A stretch of 7,993 nt of DNA, taken from positions 1 through 7,993 of the forward strand of contig JADFKI010000179.1 in assembly GCA_022565015.1 (NCBI GenBank). The letters are read 5' to 3'. The position numbers were made by a program, and so were the translations under genes. The notes beneath the pieces were generated by a model. The model had not been told where the DNA came from and did no database searches. It saw only the letters and a list, made by a program, of their open reading frames with translations. The stretch comes from Chloroflexota bacterium (lineage in GTDB: Bacteria; Chloroflexota; Dehalococcoidia; Lucifugimonadales; JADFKI01). Below, in pieces: positions 5,359 to 7,993 of this stretch (position 1 is its first letter; every line of letters starts with the position of its first letter).

Positions 5359-6858
5359 ATGAATAAAGAAGTCCGCAGCAAAATTTATACGGTCATAGTG
5401 GTGATAGCCGCCATATCCGTGGCGCTGATTGCCTTTCAAATGTGGCCCCTGGCAACAGGCTTCACGCCAATCTGGAAGCTGGCCTTTCTAACGGTCCTTG
5501 TCGTAGTGGCAGGCCGGTTCCCAATCGAGCTTTCCAAGGTGGCGGAGGCTTCTCTAAGGGTAGTGCCGTTCTACATCGCAGTCCTGCTGGTGCACCCCAT
5601 CGAGGCGATCGCCATAGCGGCTGTCGGCACGCTCATCTCAGAGAAGCTTATCGGCGCAAGGCCCATTGAGCAGGTGTTCAACACCGGCGTAGACGCGTTG
5701 ACCGTCGGGGCCGCCGGGATTGTGTTCTACAGCCTTAAGACCCCCGCCGCTCCACTGGCCCTGACCGCGGCCCAGATGATGCCGATTGCGGCCACGGGCC
5801 TCACTATTCTCGGCGTCAATGCCGTGCTCAACGATACCCTGGCCCTCCTGAGGAAAGGCACCAGCTACTTTGAGCAATGGGGGAAGACCTACATATTTGA
5901 GACGATTCAGGAAGCGGGATTCCTGGCCATTGGCTTGATTGCCGCCATTCTGATGACCCTCGCCTGGTGGGGAGTGGCAATCGTAGCCGTGCCCGCGGTG
6001 CTGACCTTCTGGGGCTTCCGGCAGATAATCACCGACGCCGCCGAAAAGACGAGGATGGCGGCGGAACTGGAAAAGAATCTGGAAGAGCTCAAGGGTCTCC
6101 AGGCACACCTGATAAATTCCGCCAAGATGGCCTCAGTGGGCTCGCTAGCGACCGGCATCGCCCACGAGATCAACAACCCCGTCTTTGCGATTTCGGGCAG
6201 GGCGGACCTTCTGATAAAAGGAGCAGACAAGCATCTGGCGTCGGAGAAAGCCTCCGAATACGTACGGAACATCAAGGAGATGGCCGGTCGCATTTCGAAG
6301 ATCACAGCCCACCTCATGGAGTACTCTCAGCCCAGTGAGGAGCGGAAGGACGTCGTCTTGAGCGAGGTGGTAGATGGGGCTGTAGTACTGATGGGCAAGA
6401 AGGGCAAGTCCCTGAGAATCATACGGGAGTACGAGGACGCTCCGATCGTCAACGTCGTTCCCTCTCGGCTGCAGCAGGTATTCGTGAACCTGCTGGCTAA
6501 CTCAGCCGACGCCATAGCAGATTGGGGAAGCGTTACGATCGGGTGCAAGATCGAAGGTGAAAAGGCCGTCGCATACGTCAAGGACGACGGCACCGGCATG
6601 ACGGACGAGGTCAAGGCAAGGCTATTCGAGCCCTTCGTATCCAGCAAGGAAGTGGACAATCGCGTGGGCATGGGGCTCGGCCTGTACACCTGCCACCAGA
6701 TCGTGGACGCACACGGTGGCGAGATCATCGTAAACAGCGAACTGGGATCCGGGACTACGGTTGCCGTCAGGCTGCCGCTTGCAGGGGTATCCCCCTGGCA
6801 AGCCGAAGTGGTCCCCAGTGAAGTGGACCTGCCAATGGCGGTTGGAATGAATGACTAG
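5359..6858 (+). CDS. Membrane sensor histidine kinase
   Basis: This inner-membrane kinase autophosphorylates on histidine and passes phosphate to a response regulator. Counting 499 residues from ATG 5359, about six hydrophobic helices fill residues 8-220. A short charged helix (AAEKTRMAAELEKNLEELKG) then leads into the dimerisation domain. The H-box is GIAHEINNP with the phospho-acceptor at H269, an NtrB/ZraS-like form. The ATPase domain is complete: N-box around N377-N381 (VNLLANSADAI), G1 DDGTGM (409-414), F-box LFEPF (422-426) and G2 GMGLGL (437-442). No PAS, HAMP or periplasmic domain is visible, so sensing is probably by the membrane segment. The frame is open to ATG 5278, with a TTG at 5323; none of the starts has a clear ribosome site. 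I chose 5359 because the earlier start lies in a hairpin and 5359 directly precedes the first basic-plus-hydrophobic segment. Likely partners are the two receivers downstream. Confidence 0.92.
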   Translation: MNKEVRSKIYTVIVVIAAISVALIAFQMWPLATGFTPIWKLAFLTVLVVVAGRFPIELSKVAEASLRVVPFYIAVLLVHPIEAIAIAAVGTLISEKLIGARPIEQVFNTGVDALTVGAAGIVFYSLKTPAAPLALTAAQMMPIAATGLTILGVNAVLNDTLALLRKGTSYFEQWGKTYIFETIQEAGFLAIGLIAAILMTLAWWGVAIVAVPAVLTFWGFRQIITDAAEKTRMAAELEKNLEELKGLQAHLINSAKMASVGSLATGIAHEINNPVFAISGRADLLIKGADKHLASEKASEYVRNIKEMAGRISKITAHLMEYSQPSEERKDVVLSEVVDGAVVLMGKKGKSLRIIREYEDAPIVNVVPSRLQQVFVNLLANSADAIADWGSVTIGCKIEGEKAVAYVKDDGTGMTDEVKARLFEPFVSSKEVDNRVGMGLGLYTCHQIVDAHGGEIIVNSELGSGTTVAVRLPLAGVSPWQAEVVPSEVDLPMAVGMND

Positions 6859-6891
6859 CCGCTCTCAAGTCGGCAACTAATCGGCGCACCG

Positions 6892-6921
6892 AAATCCCGT
6901 CCCGCTGGGGCGGGATTTTGT
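6892..6921 (+). terminator. Intrinsic terminator after the kinase gene
   Basis: AAATCCCGTCCC (6892-6903) pairs with GGGGCGGGATTT (6907-6918) in a 12-bp stem with one T-G wobble and a 3-base loop, ending in a short T-rich tail (TTTTGT). This is the most convincing terminator here. It sits 34 bases after the kinase stop and 36 bases before the receiver gene. The A-run on the 5' side means it may also work on the minus strand. Confidence 0.8.
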
Positions 6922-6957
6922 CTAGAGGGAATCCTGGTCCAGTCAGCGAGGTTTCAC

Positions 6958-7374
6958 ATGTCTAAAAAGATCCTGATAGTCGAGGATGAAGACGTAATCA
7001 GGGAGGTCCTATGCTCCTGGCTCGAAGAGGCCGACTATCAAACGCTGACGGCCTCCAACGGCCTCACGGGACTAGAGGCGATTCATCAGCATGACCCGGA
7101 CCTCATAGTGGCCGACATAATGATGCCCCAGCTGGACGGCATCGAGCTGTGCAGGCTTACGCGAGAGACTTCCGGGACTCCCATTCTGCTTCTAACGGGT
7201 CTCGGCGGCGAAGAGCACATGAAGGCGGGATACAAGGTAGGTGCTACCGACTATCTCGTAAAGCCGGTAGATATGGAGGACTTCCTCACCAAGGTTTCAT
7301 ACCTTTTACAGCAGGAGCGCCAATCCCCGGCTCCATCCATTAGCGCCTTTACAAAGGCGAATTCGGGCTTTTGA
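6958..7374 (+). CDS. Stand-alone receiver-domain response regulator (CheY/Spo0F-like)
   Basis: The 138-residue protein is essentially one receiver domain. The acidic pocket is E9-D10 (IVEDED), the phospho-acceptor D53 (VADIMMP), the switch threonine T80 (LLLTG) and the conserved lysine K102 (VKPVD). The domain ends near residue 120 and is followed only by a short Ser/Pro/Ala-rich tail with no DNA-binding or enzymatic output domain. It would act by protein contact or as a phosphorelay intermediate. The start has GAGGT at 6948-6952 at a good distance. It follows the kinase on the same strand but after an intrinsic terminator, and no clear promoter was seen in the 36-base gap. Expression may rely on read-through or on a promoter inside the end of the kinase gene. 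The upstream kinase is the obvious phosphate donor, but this is inferred from proximity only. Confidence 0.93.
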   Translation: MSKKILIVEDEDVIREVLCSWLEEADYQTLTASNGLTGLEAIHQHDPDLIVADIMMPQLDGIELCRLTRETSGTPILLLTGLGGEEHMKAGYKVGATDYLVKPVDMEDFLTKVSYLLQQERQSPAPSISAFTKANSGF

Positions 7375-7490
7375 CCGCCCAACTAACGCTGGGACTGCCG
7401 ACTACATTCGACATCCAGGTCGCCGGATATCAAAACAGGGTGCTGTGGCTATCACCCATCCCGAAAATTCGATCTGTGTTCAAACTTGGG

Positions 7491-7520
7491 TGAAGGCATG
7501 GAGAGGCCTCAGAGCCTTCA
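7491..7520. repeat. Short inverted repeat between the two receiver genes
   Basis: TGAAGGC (7491-7497) and GCCTTCA (7514-7520) form a 7-bp stem. The loop contains the 8-bp palindrome GAGGCCTC (7503-7510). No T-run follows on the plus strand, so a terminator is unlikely; a regulatory site upstream of the second receiver is possible. The rest of 7375-7571 shows no gene and no clear promoter. Confidence 0.25.
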
Positions 7521-7571
7521 AGTGCTAGTCTATCTATCGAATATATGAACTTTGGGCAGGTGGTCGAGATT

Positions 7572-7993
7572 ATGGGAATCCTGGACAGCGTTAATATCGT
7601 GGATTCAGAGCCGAGGGACCAGACGGACAGCCTATCACGCACCACGCACCTGAAGCTGATGAAACAGCCCTTCTCGGGCTCGAAGGCGGGTGCGGACAGA
7701 AGTGGGAAGCGCATCCTGATAATCGAAGACGAGCCCAGCGTACGAACCCTGCTGGAGCATATGTTCATCCTGGAGGGATACCAGACCACCGTCGCGGAAG
7801 ACGGCAATGAAGGTGTCGCGAGCTTCAATGAAATAAGACATGATCTCGTTTTCACTGACCTTCACATTCCCGGCATGTCGGGAGCGGAGGTTGCCAGGAG
7901 CATCAAGGCCATGAGCCCCAACACGCCTGTCATAGCCGTCACCGGCTGGGGCACCGCGCTGTCAGATGTTGATATAACTCAAACGTCGTTCGA
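7572..7993 (+). CDS. Response regulator receiver protein, cut by window edge
   Basis: This is a second receiver protein, open to the right edge with 140 complete codons visible from ATG 7572. After an unusual 46-residue N-terminal extension rich in polar and charged residues, the receiver starts at KRILIIEDEPSV. The acidic pair is E52-D53, the phospho-acceptor is D96 (FTDLHIPGMSG), and the switch threonine is T124 (AVTGWG). The conserved lysine and any output domain lie beyond the window. The start is uncertain. ATG 7572 has AGGTGG at 7558-7563, eight bases upstream. In-frame ATG 7545 and GTG 7560 would lengthen the extension, and ATG 7545 has no ribosome site. It lies 197 bases after the first receiver gene, so the two could be sequential members of one relay or separate targets of the kinase. 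The domain call is firm; the output function is unknown. Confidence 0.88.
   Translation, partial: MGILDSVNIVDSEPRDQTDSLSRTTHLKLMKQPFSGSKAGADRSGKRILIIEDEPSVRTLLEHMFILEGYQTTVAEDGNEGVASFNEIRHDLVFTDLHIPGMSGAEVARSIKAMSPNTPVIAVTGWGTALSDVDITQTSF

Noticed and set aside
7430..7865. Minus-strand open frames opposite the second receiver gene
   Set aside because: The plus-strand frame has clear receiver motifs (EDE, TDLHIPG, TGWG); the antisense frames have no recognisable features.

Overview
The window looks like a chromosomal stretch from a moderately GC-rich bacterium. It has closely packed metabolic genes, AGGAGG-type ribosome binding sites and sigma70-like promoters. A mitochondrial-type aconitase, a Thermus-type seven-iron ferredoxin, a family III CoA-transferase and a classical SDR together resemble uncultured Chloroflexota (SAR202/Dehalococcoidia-like). 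This is a guess from protein style and no marker gene here proves it. I saw no tRNA, rRNA, CRISPR array, transposase or phage gene.

Left part (1-3658), all on the minus strand. An aconitate hydratase enters from the left edge. Its reading frame is broken near 836-843: the N-terminal half (start 1773) and the Fe-S half (838 down to the edge) lie in different frames. Upstream of it is a self-contained ferredoxin unit (CDS 1952-2200) with a very good promoter at 2285-2313 and a hairpin terminator at 1827-1865. Next is a 426-residue CaiB/BaiF-type CoA-transferase (2378-3658) with the catalytic Asp169.

Middle part (3659-5014). A 280-bp divergent intergenic region carries one perfect TTGACA promoter facing each way, towards the CoA-transferase and towards an SDR oxidoreductase (3939-4670). 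The SDR is followed by a hairpin and a 344-bp stretch with no convincing gene, only small palindromes and a spaced direct repeat.

Right part (5015-7993), plus strand, is a signalling block. It holds a 78-residue exported small protein of unknown function, a membrane sensor histidine kinase with about six transmembrane helices and an HEINNP H-box, a strong intrinsic terminator, a stand-alone receiver protein, and a second receiver protein that runs off the right edge. The natural reading is that the kinase phosphorylates one or both receivers. Whether the small exported protein belongs to this circuit is open, and it is the most interesting possibility in the window.

The metabolic genes fit acyl-CoA and TCA metabolism: CoA transfer, alcohol/ketone oxidoreduction, electron transfer and citrate isomerisation. 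They are separately promoted units rather than one operon.
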